DNA from: an uncultured Mollicutes bacterium
Lineage (GTDB): Bacteria > Bacillota_I > Bacilli_A > RFN20 > CAG-826
Assembly: GCA_900540385.1 (NCBI GenBank)
Contig: UQFY01000008.1
Span: 9,007-73,006 of the forward strand
Direction of reading: 5' to 3'
Length of the DNA stretch: 64,000 nucleotides
Shown: one piece after another, positions 42,831 through 51,865 of the stretch
Position numbering within the stretch: position 1 is the stretch's first letter
How the letters are laid out: every line of letters begins with the position of its first letter
Translations under genes and position numbers: made by a program
Notes under the pieces: model-generated
The model's input: only the letters and a program-made list of their open reading frames with translations
Database searches by the model: none
What the model was told of the DNA's origin: nothing

Positions 42831-45800
42831 AAAAATTCTTTAACAAAACCGTGTGGTGGTTTTTATCTTCTTTCTTTGCAATCATGTTCACTATTTTGCT
42901 CGTAGGGGACAGTTTCATCAAAGAATATGAAACTCAAATCAACTACGCATTGCATATTGAACCTTATCAAAAGATAACGAGTGAAAACACCAACACCGAA
43001 TATTTTAAGACGCCGTTTAAAAAAGAAGACGGCTCTTATGATGATATTGCAATGAGAAACAACTCTATGCAAGTATCAAGGGAAGCGAATTCTGAAGCCA
43101 GCGTTTTGCTCTGGAATAAGAACGAGAGCTTACCATTAAAAGTGTCATCAAAGATTAGCTTTTTTGGCGTCCAATCGAATCAAAAGAATTATTTGTATAC
43201 TGGTAATGGATCTGGCAAAGTCGCGGTTACAACGACTGATTTCCCATCATTGAAGGAAACTTTCGAAAAAGAAAAGAAGTATCAAGTAAATCCAAAATTA
43301 TGGAGTTTTTATCAGAACAAAAGCGGATCTAGCATGTACAATCCGTCGGTTGGACCTGATGGAAAGCAAGATAATCACTACAAAGAATTCAACGTCAACG
43401 AAGCAAGCTGGAGTGAATTAAACACTACAGAAATCGCTAATTCTATAACTGAATACAACACAGCTGTCATGGTTATTTCAAGAAACGGCTCGGAAGATGG
43501 AGACACTTGGTTTGATACCAATGAATGCTTAGAGAAAAATTATCTCGATTTGTCTTATAACGAAAAAAGCGTTCTTGATAGCCTCGATACCATGAGAGAA
43601 GAGGGCAAAATATCCAATTTGGTGTTGTTATTAAACACTGGCACACCAATGCAGATGAAAAACATCTCCAAATACCAACACATCGACTCTTGTTTGTGGG
43701 TTGGAATGGGTGGCAACGCTTCTTTCAATGGAATATATGATGTCGTTTCGGGTAAGGCGAACCCATCTGGAAGATTGGTTGATACTTATTTATATAACAA
43801 TGATTCTGCGCCATCTGTTGAAAACACTGGTGCCTTCCAATTTGCCAAATATGGTGATTTGCCACAAGAAAGCAGATCGAGCAACGCTTACAATCACGCG
43901 TATATCGTTTATCAAGAGGGCATCTATGTCGGATACCGTTATTTCGAAACGAGATACGAAGACTGCATCTTAAATTTGGGAAATGCAAATAGTGCAAGTG
44001 GTTCTAAAAACAGCGCAATGAACTGGGACTATAGCAAAGAAGTCTATTATCCATTTGGCTATGGCTTATCCTACACAAATTTTGAATACACCGATTATGC
44101 TGTCACAAAAAACGGCGATAAATATAGAGCATCTTTAAAAGTAACAAATACGGGTAATGTTGCTGGCAAAGATGTCGTGCAAATCTATTTGCAAAAGCCA
44201 TATACAGAATACGATAAGCAAAACAAGATCGAAAAAGCTTCCGTAGAACTTGTTGGCTATGCAAAAACTGACTTATTAGCGCCTGGCAAAAGCCAAACCG
44301 TTGTTATCGATATCGATGAATACGAATTCAAATCATACGATAGCTACAATAAAAAGACATACATCCTTGAAAAAGGCGATTATTATTTGTCCTTTGGAAA
44401 GAACGCCCACGACGCTTTAAACAACATCTTAGCTCAAAAAGGGAAGAACACATCTTCTGGAATGGACTATGACGGAAATAAGAACTTCGCTAAAAAATTC
44501 AACTATAAAGATGATGATTTTGTGAAGTACTCAAAGTCAAAGACCAATGTCCAAGTTACAAATCAATTCGATAATGCTGACCTTAATTTATATGAAGGAA
44601 CAAGCGATCAAAAGATCACTTATTTATCGAGAAACGACTGGAAAAACACCTATCCTAAAAAGGTAGAACTGAATGCCTTGAATGCCACCATGGTCAAGGA
44701 CATGCAATATACTCACGGCATTGAAATTGACGAAAATGCAAAGATGCCGAAGTATCGTTCTGTTACCTCGCCTATTGGTGAATTGACTTTAGCCTCCATG
44801 ATGGACAAGGAGTTTGATGACCCACTTTGGGAAGATTTGTTAAACCAAATGTCGTTTAAAGAAACAACTCAATTATGCGGAGTTGGCTCTCACATCATCA
44901 ATGGTGTCACAAGCATCTCCTCCCCATCAGTCCTAGCACATGATGGCCCTGCAGGCGTGAAAACGGATACACCTAAATCAACAAGAAATGGAGATGTTGA
45001 CACATTCATGGCCTTCCCTAGTGGAATTAACCTTGCTTCAACATGGAACAACGAGCTTGTTAAAAAGGTATGTAACGCTTTCAGCTTAGAAATGATGCAT
45101 GCGAATGTCGGTGAGATTTATGGCACTGGCGCAGGTATTCATAGATCCACATATGGCGGAAGAAACTGGGAGTATTTCTCTGAAGACAGCTTCTTGTCTG
45201 GAAGAATTCTTAACTATGAAGTTCAAGGCTTGCAAGAGAATGGCGCTATCGTTAACATCAAACATTTAGTCTTAAATGACCAAGAAATCTATCGTTGCGG
45301 CGGCACAACCTGGGCTAATGAACAATCCATCCGTGAAATCTACTTAAAAGCATTCGAAGAAGCGGTTACCGACGGCAAAGCAAATGGCGTCATGTCTTCT
45401 TTGAACAGAATCGGCTGCATTTGGGCTGGTAAACATAAAGGCTTATTAACAAATGTCCTTAGAAACGAATGGGGTTTTGTTGGCTTAGTCGAGACAGACT
45501 CTGCAACCGGAACCTATATGCGTGAAGGCGGAACAAGAGCGGAAGCGGTTATTGCTGGAAATGACTTATGGTTACGTGGTTCTAACAATATTAAAGAACT
45601 TTGGGGTGACTATAGAAATAATCCAACGGTTTGCCAAGCTTTAAGAAAATCCGCTAAAAACATCTTGTATGTTGTTGCTCATTCTATGGCAATGAACGGA
45701 ATCGATAGCAGCACTAAGATCGTCAAAATAACTCCTTGGTATTTCAATGCCATCTTAGGTGCTGAAATAGCGGTTGGAATCGTTACAGGAGCGTGTATTA

Positions 45801-46987
45801 CGCTCTTAGTTCTCTCTTACGTTTTCGCAATGAAGAAGAAAAGGAATAAAAAAATGGATCAAAAAGATAATAAAGAAATAAAAGAAACTTCATCAGAAAC
45901 AAAGAAAAAACCTTCTTTACCAAAGAAGAAAAAACAACAATTAATCATCTTTGGCTCAGTTGTTGTGGCTTTGTCTGCATGCATTGGCATTGTTGCTGGC
46001 GTCTTAGCAAACAAGAAAGATGACACACCTAAACCATCTAGTTCCAATGATGTTCCAGCAAGTAGCGGAGAGGTGACCCCTTCATCTAGTGAACCTGAAG
46101 AAGAAATTCAATACTTCGACTATATCATCGAAGCCGAACACATGAACATCATTAATCCAACAGCCGCTAAGATTGCGCAAAAAGCGCATCAATGCAGCAA
46201 CGATAATATGATCGACCACATCAATGGTGCAGAAAGCTATCGGATTGATTTTTACAGTCCAAAGAACGCTCCAGGCGAGCTGAATATTTCTTTGCCTAGC
46301 AACGCTGACGTTGTCGTCAAAGATAACATTAAAGAGATTAAAATTAACGGCAAGGCAGTTAGTATTGACAGGAAGGCAACTTGTAAAGTTCTCACAAATT
46401 GGTATAAAGCCACCAGTGAGCATATTGCAACCGTCAACTTCACGAAAGGCATTAACGTTATTGAAATTGTTCCATTCGCAGAATCAGCAGTAAACTTCGA
46501 CTATTTCGAATTATTAGATGTCCAAGCTGAATTGCGTGAAGTGAACAAATATGAAGCAGAAGACTATTTCACCACAAGTGAAGAGTTTGCTGAAGGAACA
46601 TATGCAAGAGAATGTGGCGCAGCAAGTAATGGAAAATGGGTCAACAAATCTCAAAATGCTATCTTCAACTTCAAATTCAATAGTGATAAAGCAGCCAAAG
46701 CCGATCTCTATGCTTCCATGCCATTTGGTGCAAACACTTCAACTTGGAGTGCGCTCTTTGAAAGCGTTACGGTTAACGGAAAGGAATACACCTTCGGAAG
46801 TGAAGAGGGTCAATGGGCGGATGCAAGCATCAACTCACCACATTGGTACACCAACTTCCCATTTAAGATGGGTACTATCGATTTAGTGAGTGGAGAAAAC
46901 ACGATTACAATGAAACCAATGGCAACTGCCAACTTCAATTTTGATTTCATTGACTTGCTTACCGACGCTCTTACAACCGCGCTTTAA
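42827..46987 (+). CDS. Membrane-anchored permuted GH3 fused to two CBM-like modules (GH3-2)
   Basis: A 1386-residue protein. It has an N-terminal helix (about 10-28), then the GH3 C-domain (EASVLLWNKNESLPLKVSS) and a fibronectin-III-like domain (TNTGNVAGKDVVQIYLQ). The catalytic barrel carries AHDGPAGV, NIKHLVLNDQE and nucleophile D891 in GLVETDSATG. A helix at about 974-1003 is followed by a Lys-rich stretch, then a second helix (about 1039-1061) and a Ser/Pro linker. Two modules follow (YIIEAEHMN at about 1099; NKYEAEDYF at about 1240) that resemble CBM6/35-type beta-sandwiches. By the positive-inside rule both the enzyme and the binding modules lie outside, joined through a cytosolic loop. 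It is a paralogue of GH3-1. Confidence 0.88.
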   Translation: MKKFFNKTVWWFLSSFFAIMFTILLVGDSFIKEYETQINYALHIEPYQKITSENTNTEYFKTPFKKEDGSYDDIAMRNNSMQVSREANSEASVLLWNKNESLPLKVSSKISFFGVQSNQKNYLYTGNGSGKVAVTTTDFPSLKETFEKEKKYQVNPKLWSFYQNKSGSSMYNPSVGPDGKQDNHYKEFNVNEASWSELNTTEIANSITEYNTAVMVISRNGSEDGDTWFDTNECLEKNYLDLSYNEKSVLDSLDTMREEGKISNLVLLLNTGTPMQMKNISKYQHIDSCLWVGMGGNASFNGIYDVVSGKANPSGRLVDTYLYNNDSAPSVENTGAFQFAKYGDLPQESRSSNAYNHAYIVYQEGIYVGYRYFETRYEDCILNLGNANSASGSKNSAMNWDYSKEVYYPFGYGLSYTNFEYTDYAVTKNGDKYRASLKVTNTGNVAGKDVVQIYLQKPYTEYDKQNKIEKASVELVGYAKTDLLAPGKSQTVVIDIDEYEFKSYDSYNKKTYILEKGDYYLSFGKNAHDALNNILAQKGKNTSSGMDYDGNKNFAKKFNYKDDDFVKYSKSKTNVQVTNQFDNADLNLYEGTSDQKITYLSRNDWKNTYPKKVELNALNATMVKDMQYTHGIEIDENAKMPKYRSVTSPIGELTLASMMDKEFDDPLWEDLLNQMSFKETTQLCGVGSHIINGVTSISSPSVLAHDGPAGVKTDTPKSTRNGDVDTFMAFPSGINLASTWNNELVKKVCNAFSLEMMHANVGEIYGTGAGIHRSTYGGRNWEYFSEDSFLSGRILNYEVQGLQENGAIVNIKHLVLNDQEIYRCGGTTWANEQSIREIYLKAFEEAVTDGKANGVMSSLNRIGCIWAGKHKGLLTNVLRNEWGFVGLVETDSATGTYMREGGTRAEAVIAGNDLWLRGSNNIKELWGDYRNNPTVCQALRKSAKNILYVVAHSMAMNGIDSSTKIVKITPWYFNAILGAEIAVGIVTGACITLLVLSYVFAMKKKRNKKMDQKDNKEIKETSSETKKKPSLPKKKKQQLIIFGSVVVALSACIGIVAGVLANKKDDTPKPSSSNDVPASSGEVTPSSSEPEEEIQYFDYIIEAEHMNIINPTAAKIAQKAHQCSNDNMIDHINGAESYRIDFYSPKNAPGELNISLPSNADVVVKDNIKEIKINGKAVSIDRKATCKVLTNWYKATSEHIATVNFTKGINVIEIVPFAESAVNFDYFELLDVQAELREVNKYEAEDYFTTSEEFAEGTYARECGAASNGKWVNKSQNAIFNFKFNSDKAAKADLYASMPFGANTSTWSALFESVTVNGKEYTFGSEEGQWADASINSPHWYTNFPFKMGTIDLVSGENTITMKPMATANFNFDFIDLLTDALTTAL

Positions 46988-47011
46988 TACACGTTTAATC
47001 AACATCCTAAA

Positions 47012-47048
47012 AGGTCATTAAGGAATAAAACTTAATGGCTTTTTCTTT
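47012..47048 (+). terminator. Terminator of the GH3-2 operon
   Basis: gtcattaag pairs with cttaatggc across gaataaaa, then ttttctttt. It starts about 25 bp past the stop. Confidence 0.75.
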
Positions 47049-47140
47049 TGATTTAAAACGTGCTTGGATTCTTTTTATTGGCATCTAATAAACGGGATCT
47101 TCTAATTAATAACGATATAGCCATTTTTCGTTGAGTATTG

Positions 47141-47232
47141 AATCTCACGGAATGAAAATATGAAATCACACGGAATGAAAATGTGAAATCACACGGAATG
47201 AAATTGTCTAATCTCTCGGAATGGAATATAAT
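47141..47232 (+). repeat. Four tandem 23-bp iterons upstream of a DUF4143 ATPase
   Basis: Units begin at 47141, 47164, 47187 and 47210, an exact 23-bp period. Each starts aatc and contains the core cacggaatg or ctcggaatg. The last is the most divergent and ends 17 bp before the ATPase start codon. There are no spacers, so it is not a CRISPR array. The likely role is an operator for the gene that follows. Confidence 0.8.
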
Positions 47233-47248
47233 TTCTAAGGTGAAAATT

Positions 47249-48526
47249 ATGAAAACAAACAACTACAAAAAAAGACTGATAGACGATAAGATTGAGCTTT
47301 ATCTAAAGACGTTTGGCGCGATTTATATCGAAGGACCTAAATGGTGTGGCAAAACGTGGACGAGTAGACATCATTCCAATAGTGAGTTTTTGTTAGCGGA
47401 TCCTAAAGGAAATTTTAACAATAAGAAATTAGCTGAATTGAACCCAGAACTGGCTTTAGAAGGAGACGTTCCTCATTTAATCGACGAATGGCAAGAAGTT
47501 CCTTCTTTGTGGGATGCTGTCAGGGGAAAAGTGGATTCTTTTCCGCTTAAAGGACAATTTATCCTTACGGGGTCTGCAACCGTGAACAAGGAAAAATATA
47601 TTCATTCCGGAACGGGACGGATAGCTAGATTAAAAATGAGACCGATGTCCCTGTTTGAATCAGGACGTTCCAATGGAAAAGTTTCTCTTAAAGATATTTG
47701 TTATAACAATGCCGTTGACTGTCTTACTGGCGAGGTTGATTTGAACGAATTAATTAATTTGGTCTTGATTGGTGGATGGCCTGCCGTAAGCGAAGATATG
47801 TCTGCTGAACAAGGTGTGCTTATTGCAAAGGAATATATCAAATCCCTTATTAATGAAGATATTTACAAAGTGGATAACGTAAAAAGAAACCAACATAAGT
47901 TTGAACTGCTGCTTCGATCCTTGGCTCGAAATGAAGCCACGACAGTTACAAATAAAACATTAAAGAATGATATTAAAGAAAAAGATTTTGATGATATTAA
48001 TATTGATACTTTATCGGATTATTTGGATTTGCTTAATAAGCTCTATATTACAGAAAATATTCCTCCGTTCTCGGTTAATCTAAGGTCTTCGACGAGGGTA
48101 AAACAAAGCGAGAAACGTCATTTTGTGGACCCCTCCCTCCCTTGTGCAATATTGAATTTAACGAAAGAAAAACTGTTGAACGATCTAAAACTTTTTGGCT
48201 TTCTTTTTGAGTCTTTAGTGGAAAGGGATCTATATACATATTCTGAATCATTTAACGCTAAACTATATCATTATCAAGATTATAGAAACGATGAAATAGA
48301 TGCGATTATAGAACTAGAAGATGGGGAGTGGTGTGGGTTTGAAATTAAATTAGGTGCAAATCAAATTGATGAAGCTGCAGAAAATTTAGTGAGAATTGAT
48401 GATTCCATACGAAAAGAAGGCGGGAAGACCGCAAAAGCCTTGTGCGTCATTTGTGGTTTAACGAATGCTGCATACAAAAGAAAAGATGGCGTTTATGTTG
48501 TGCCTTTCACTTCATTGAAAGCATAA
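47249..48526 (+). CDS. AAA_14 / DUF4143 ATPase (second of three)
   Basis: A 425-residue ATPase. Walker A is GPKWCGKT (about 28-35), Walker B is HLIDEWQE, sensor-1 is FILTGSATV, and the C-terminal DUF4143 part has DYRNDEIDAIIELEDGEW and CGFEIKLG, a PD-(D/E)XK-like core. Start 47249 has aaggtg 6 nt upstream; the in-frame ATGs further upstream lie inside the iterons. It is only distantly like the copies at 24959 and 50276. Role unknown; such genes are often treated as accessory or defence-associated without direct proof. Confidence 0.85.
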   Translation: MKTNNYKKRLIDDKIELYLKTFGAIYIEGPKWCGKTWTSRHHSNSEFLLADPKGNFNNKKLAELNPELALEGDVPHLIDEWQEVPSLWDAVRGKVDSFPLKGQFILTGSATVNKEKYIHSGTGRIARLKMRPMSLFESGRSNGKVSLKDICYNNAVDCLTGEVDLNELINLVLIGGWPAVSEDMSAEQGVLIAKEYIKSLINEDIYKVDNVKRNQHKFELLLRSLARNEATTVTNKTLKNDIKEKDFDDINIDTLSDYLDLLNKLYITENIPPFSVNLRSSTRVKQSEKRHFVDPSLPCAILNLTKEKLLNDLKLFGFLFESLVERDLYTYSESFNAKLYHYQDYRNDEIDAIIELEDGEWCGFEIKLGANQIDEAAENLVRIDDSIRKEGGKTAKALCVICGLTNAAYKRKDGVYVVPFTSLKA

Positions 48527-48690
48527 ATAAAGTCTCATTGCTAAGAGAACCTCTCTTGTACAGTTTAAGTTAGTTTCTTAGGAAGCATTAAAACAAACCA
48601 ATTACGCCATAAAATTCCCCTAAGGAAGTTAGAAAGTGAAAACAAATGGCCTTATAAAGGCGCATGTCTCGAAGATAAAGCGAAAACGGA

Positions 48691-48696
48691 TATAAT
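48691..48696 (+). promoter_or_regulatory. -10 hexamer of the HNH gene, leaderless start
   Basis: TATAAT ends 6 nt before GTG 48703 and 9 nt before ATG 48706. No ribosome site is present in that short space. Transcription would begin at or next to the start codon. No clear -35 is seen. Confidence 0.55.
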
Positions 48697-48702
48697 AGAG
48701 AT

Positions 48703-49689
48703 GTGATGGATACTTACATTCAAGATTGGATTGAAGTCATTGAAAGTGGCAAGAATACAAATACGTATAAGCCCGCTTTCGCAAAAGCTCTTTTAAAATG
48801 TGTGGCTGCCAATCGTTATTTCTTTATAAATCCAGATACAGCAATGGTGGATTTTAAAGACATTGCCGAATGTATCATTCGTTATTATTGGAACCAATTG
48901 TTTTTCTTTAAACTAAGACAGCAATCAGGGGATAAAGTCCCTGTTATCTATCAATGTGTGAATGCTTTGGTGGAAAAATATAAGGAACTTAGGCAGACGT
49001 CCATCGCTTGCTGGGCGGATGAAGGGCTTAAATTCATCAAGGAGAATGCGGAATCAGGCTTTTATGAAGCTCTTTTAAAGAAAGCCGCTTCAACTTTAAA
49101 CAAAGATGTAGCCTATCGTCTTCCTGTTGTAAATGGGACGGAATATCCTATTTATTCTTTTGATCGGAAGAACGCCTCTAAGCTATATTTAAAAAGAGAG
49201 GATATCGATAAATTGAAAGAATTTTCCTCCATCTTAGTTCCTTTAATCAACTACAGGTGGTCCCTTCTTTTGGAGAAATACAATAATTCTCCAAACATCC
49301 TTTTGAAGGTAAAAAACACATCTAATAATACAATTCGTAGAAACGATCTTTCCGAATATAAGAATATTTTGATTCAAAACGAATTCTCGAATCATAAGCC
49401 AATAGATTTCTATTCCGGAATTCTTATTCCTCAAAAAGAAATCAGTGTTGATCACGTCATTCCTTGGTCTTTTTTGTATCGTGATGACATTTGGAATTTG
49501 GTCCTAACTTCTAAATCCAACAACTCCTCTAAGAGCAACAACAAACCAAATGAAGTAACCATTCATAATCTTGAAGAAAGAAATAGGGTTCTTTATAAAA
49601 AGCTTCCGGAAGGAAAATATAAATCCAGCCTTAAAGAAGCGATTGATTGCGATCTAGTGCGTTCCTATTATTATCAAATGATGGCATGA
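48703..49689 (+). CDS. HNH endonuclease-domain protein
   Basis: A 328-residue protein. The N-terminal 200 residues are helical and unrecognised. The C-terminal third carries an HNH nuclease motif: VDHVIPWSF (D250, H251), an Asn-containing WNLVLTSKSNN segment, and a final Lys/Asn-rich stretch. This is the DHxxP form used in HNH_4-type and Cas9-like HNH folds, here on its own. GTG 48703 or ATG 48706 may start it; the GTG fits a leaderless message. Its stop overlaps the methyltransferase start (ATGA), so the two form an operon. A restriction-modification-like or defence role is possible but unproven. Confidence 0.78.
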   Translation: MMDTYIQDWIEVIESGKNTNTYKPAFAKALLKCVAANRYFFINPDTAMVDFKDIAECIIRYYWNQLFFFKLRQQSGDKVPVIYQCVNALVEKYKELRQTSIACWADEGLKFIKENAESGFYEALLKKAASTLNKDVAYRLPVVNGTEYPIYSFDRKNASKLYLKREDIDKLKEFSSILVPLINYRWSLLLEKYNNSPNILLKVKNTSNNTIRRNDLSEYKNILIQNEFSNHKPIDFYSGILIPQKEISVDHVIPWSFLYRDDIWNLVLTSKSNNSSKSNNKPNEVTIHNLEERNRVLYKKLPEGKYKSSLKEAIDCDLVRSYYYQMMA

Positions 49690-50240
49690 AATATTACAGT
49701 GAGCATTATAAAGAATATATCGATTCGACCTTTCCTCTTTCCTTAAAAGAAGAATACTCTTTTCTCATTGCTCATTTAAAAGAAAAAGCCATCATCTTAG
49801 ATATTGGTTTTGGTTCGGCTAGAGACATGCTCTATTTCAAAAAATGTGGGTACCATGTATATGGAATTGAGGTAGTGGATGGCTTTATTAACCATGCAAA
49901 AGAATTGGGTTTGGACGTGGAATATGGCGATTTAAGGGCCTACGTCCCTAAAGAAAAGGTGGATTGCATTTTTTTAAATGCAGTTTTGTTACATCTTCAA
50001 AGAAACGAAATATACCCTGCAATTAGAAGACTAATGAGTTTCCTTAATGATGATGGAATCCTTTTCTTCTCAATGAAACGTTCGGAAAAAGAAGACGGAT
50101 ATGATGAAAAAGGCAGATATTTCACTTATTTCCATAAAAAAGATTTAGAAACCCTTCCTTTTCGTGTTATAGATTACAAAATCAATCCAGATTCTCAAAG
50201 AAAAGATACTGAATGGATAGATGTTATTTTAGGAAAGTAG
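49686..50240 (+). CDS. Class I SAM-dependent methyltransferase
   Basis: A 184-residue Rossmann-fold methyltransferase. Motif I is ILDIGFGSARDMLYF (about 40-54), followed by the acidic end of strand 2 (YGIEVVDG), motif II/III (VEYGDLRAYVPKEKVDCIFL) and a typical late strand (DDGILFFSMKRSE). It lacks the DPPY/NPPF motifs of DNA adenine methylases, so small-molecule or protein methylation is at least as likely. Translation starts at ATG 49686, coupled to the HNH gene by a 4-nt overlap. Confidence 0.82.
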   Translation: MKYYSEHYKEYIDSTFPLSLKEEYSFLIAHLKEKAIILDIGFGSARDMLYFKKCGYHVYGIEVVDGFINHAKELGLDVEYGDLRAYVPKEKVDCIFLNAVLLHLQRNEIYPAIRRLMSFLNDDGILFFSMKRSEKEDGYDEKGRYFTYFHKKDLETLPFRVIDYKINPDSQRKDTEWIDVILGK

Positions 50241-50275
50241 AGGTAGTTTTCTTAGAATTCAATTTCTTCCAAAAC

Positions 50276-51586
50276 TCATTGCTCTTCATTATGTTCTTTT
50301 ATGCAGAATACGGCATATAGAGGAACGCTCTTGATATTATTTTCAAATCCGAAGTTTTTCGTCGATACTTTTATACTGTATTTAGGGTTGTATTTTGATA
50401 TATACGTTCTTAAAGACTTTGCTTTAACATTATCAGCGGATTTTGTTTCGAGCGGAATTGGTTCGTCATTGATATGGATCACGAAATCGACCTCTGAAGT
50501 ATTGTTGCATTCCCAATAATGTAAAGAGAAACCATTTGCCGCGAGTTGCTCAGCCACATAACTTTCTGCAAGCATGCCTCTTACTTTGTCTGAAATGCCA
50601 ATGTTTTGAATGATTTTATTTGGAGAGATGGAACCTTTTAATGTTAAAAGGCCGACATCAGAATAATAAATCTTAAAAGTATTAGGCTCCTCATAAGCAT
50701 TTAAAGGATAACGTCCCTCCGTTACTAAAGAGCAATTGATAACGACATTTGCGAATTTTAACCAAGCCAAAGAAACTTCATAGTTTTTACTTCTAGCTTT
50801 CTTAGAGACGGTTGAGTAAGTGAATTTTACTGTTTCCTTACCTAATTGAGAGAAAATACTGTTATAAATTTCAATGGATTTTACTGTTTCGGCTGGTGTT
50901 GCATATTTAGACATATCAGCAATGTAAGCATTTGATATAGAAGATTGCTCAGAACGAACAAAATTGAAATCCTTCGTTTCTAAAAATGTTTTCACGGCTT
51001 GTGGATAACCTCCTACAACGAGATATTGGCGGTATAATTCCAATGCTTTTTCGTGTAATGGAAAAGGGGTCAACGTTTCATAAGATTCTACAATCATCTT
51101 TCTTAAGGCTTCGTTGTTTGTTGCAAGCAAGAATTCCTCAAAGGTCATAGGATACATGTTTAAAAAATCAACTTTGCCAACAGGAAAAGAGAAGCGTCCT
51201 CTGTTTAGGGCAAGGCCAAGCAAAGAACCGGCAGCAATAACGTGATATCCATTTGCTTGCTCATTGAAATATTTCAAGGATGTCATTGCTTCTTCAGAAG
51301 CTTGAATTTCATCAAAGAAAATCAAGGTTTCCCCTTGAGAAATAATGGTGGAATAATATGCTTCTAAATTGGCAATGATTCTATTTGGGTCTAAAGACAT
51401 TTTGAATATAACGGATAATTGCTTGTCGCTTTCAAAGTTGCAATAGACAACGTTTCTATATTGTTTGTTAGCAAATTCTAAAATGGTATATGTTTTGCCT
51501 ATCTGTCTTGCTCCATAAACGATAAGAGGCTTACGTTTGGGGCTGTTTTTCCAAGCAATTAATTTATTCGTAATAGTTCTTTCCAT
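50276..51586 (-). CDS. AAA_14 / DUF4143 ATPase (third of three)
   Basis: A 436-residue ATPase. Walker A is GARQIGKT (about 20-27), Walker B is LIFFDEIQ (about 88-95), sensor-1 is VIAAGSLLG, and the typical PVGKVDFLNMYPMTFEEFL follows. The C-terminal DUF4143/PD-(D/E)XK-like part has NTSEVDFVIHINDEPIPLE. This copy belongs to the more canonical branch of the family. It is convergent with the methyltransferase gene. The ribosome site is weak (taaggtaaat). Confidence 0.87.
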   Translation of the reverse strand: MERTITNKLIAWKNSPKRKPLIVYGARQIGKTYTILEFANKQYRNVVYCNFESDKQLSVIFKMSLDPNRIIANLEAYYSTIISQGETLIFFDEIQASEEAMTSLKYFNEQANGYHVIAAGSLLGLALNRGRFSFPVGKVDFLNMYPMTFEEFLLATNNEALRKMIVESYETLTPFPLHEKALELYRQYLVVGGYPQAVKTFLETKDFNFVRSEQSSISNAYIADMSKYATPAETVKSIEIYNSIFSQLGKETVKFTYSTVSKKARSKNYEVSLAWLKFANVVINCSLVTEGRYPLNAYEEPNTFKIYYSDVGLLTLKGSISPNKIIQNIGISDKVRGMLAESYVAEQLAANGFSLHYWECNNTSEVDFVIHINDEPIPLETKSADNVKAKSLRTYISKYNPKYSIKVSTKNFGFENNIKSVPLYAVFCIKEHNEEQ

Positions 51587-51660
51587 GTGATTTACCTTAA
51601 ACTTATTCTAGTTAATTTTGATAATATTGCAATAAATATCACATAATACATACCGAAAAA

Positions 51661-51676
51661 CGTGAAAAATATCACG
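51661..51676 (-). promoter_or_regulatory. Palindrome upstream of the third DUF4143 ATPase
   Basis: cgtga/tcacg arms around aaaaat-type spacer; aatatcac also recurs at about 51634. The dyad lies 75 bp before the ATPase start. It is a candidate operator, weaker than those of the other two copies. Confidence 0.4.
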
Positions 51677-51850
51677 AAAAACAATACGAATAATGGAAAT
51701 GAGCGACATTATGGTTTAAATTACCTGCATTTTGTTCCATTTCAAATGACAAGCGTAGATAGAGAAAATCCCTTTTTAACAAGCCATCAAAAAACAACTT
51801 TTATATGTCATAAACTAGGAATCGTTTCACCTAAAAAGATAACGAGTTAA

Positions 51851-51859
51851 TGCTATACT
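51851..51859 (+). promoter_or_regulatory. Extended -10 promoter of nagA, leaderless start
   Basis: TGCTATACT is an extended -10 (TGn plus TATACT at 51854-51859). It ends 6 nt before ATG 51866, with no ribosome site between. Confidence 0.6.
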
Positions 51860-51865
51860 TAAACC

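Noticed and set aside
47141..47232. Possible CRISPR array (four regular repeats)
   Set aside because: Units are directly tandem with a 23-bp period and no spacers. There are no cas genes, and the array ends at a promoter-like position.
48703..49689. Possible Cas9-related protein because of the DHxxP HNH motif
   Set aside because: The protein is only 328 residues, has no RuvC or bridge-helix motifs and no CRISPR array nearby. The HNH fold is shared by many unrelated nucleases.
51662..51850. 62-codon plus-strand frame before nagA
   Set aside because: It begins inside the palindrome upstream of the ATPase, lacks a ribosome site and resembles no family.
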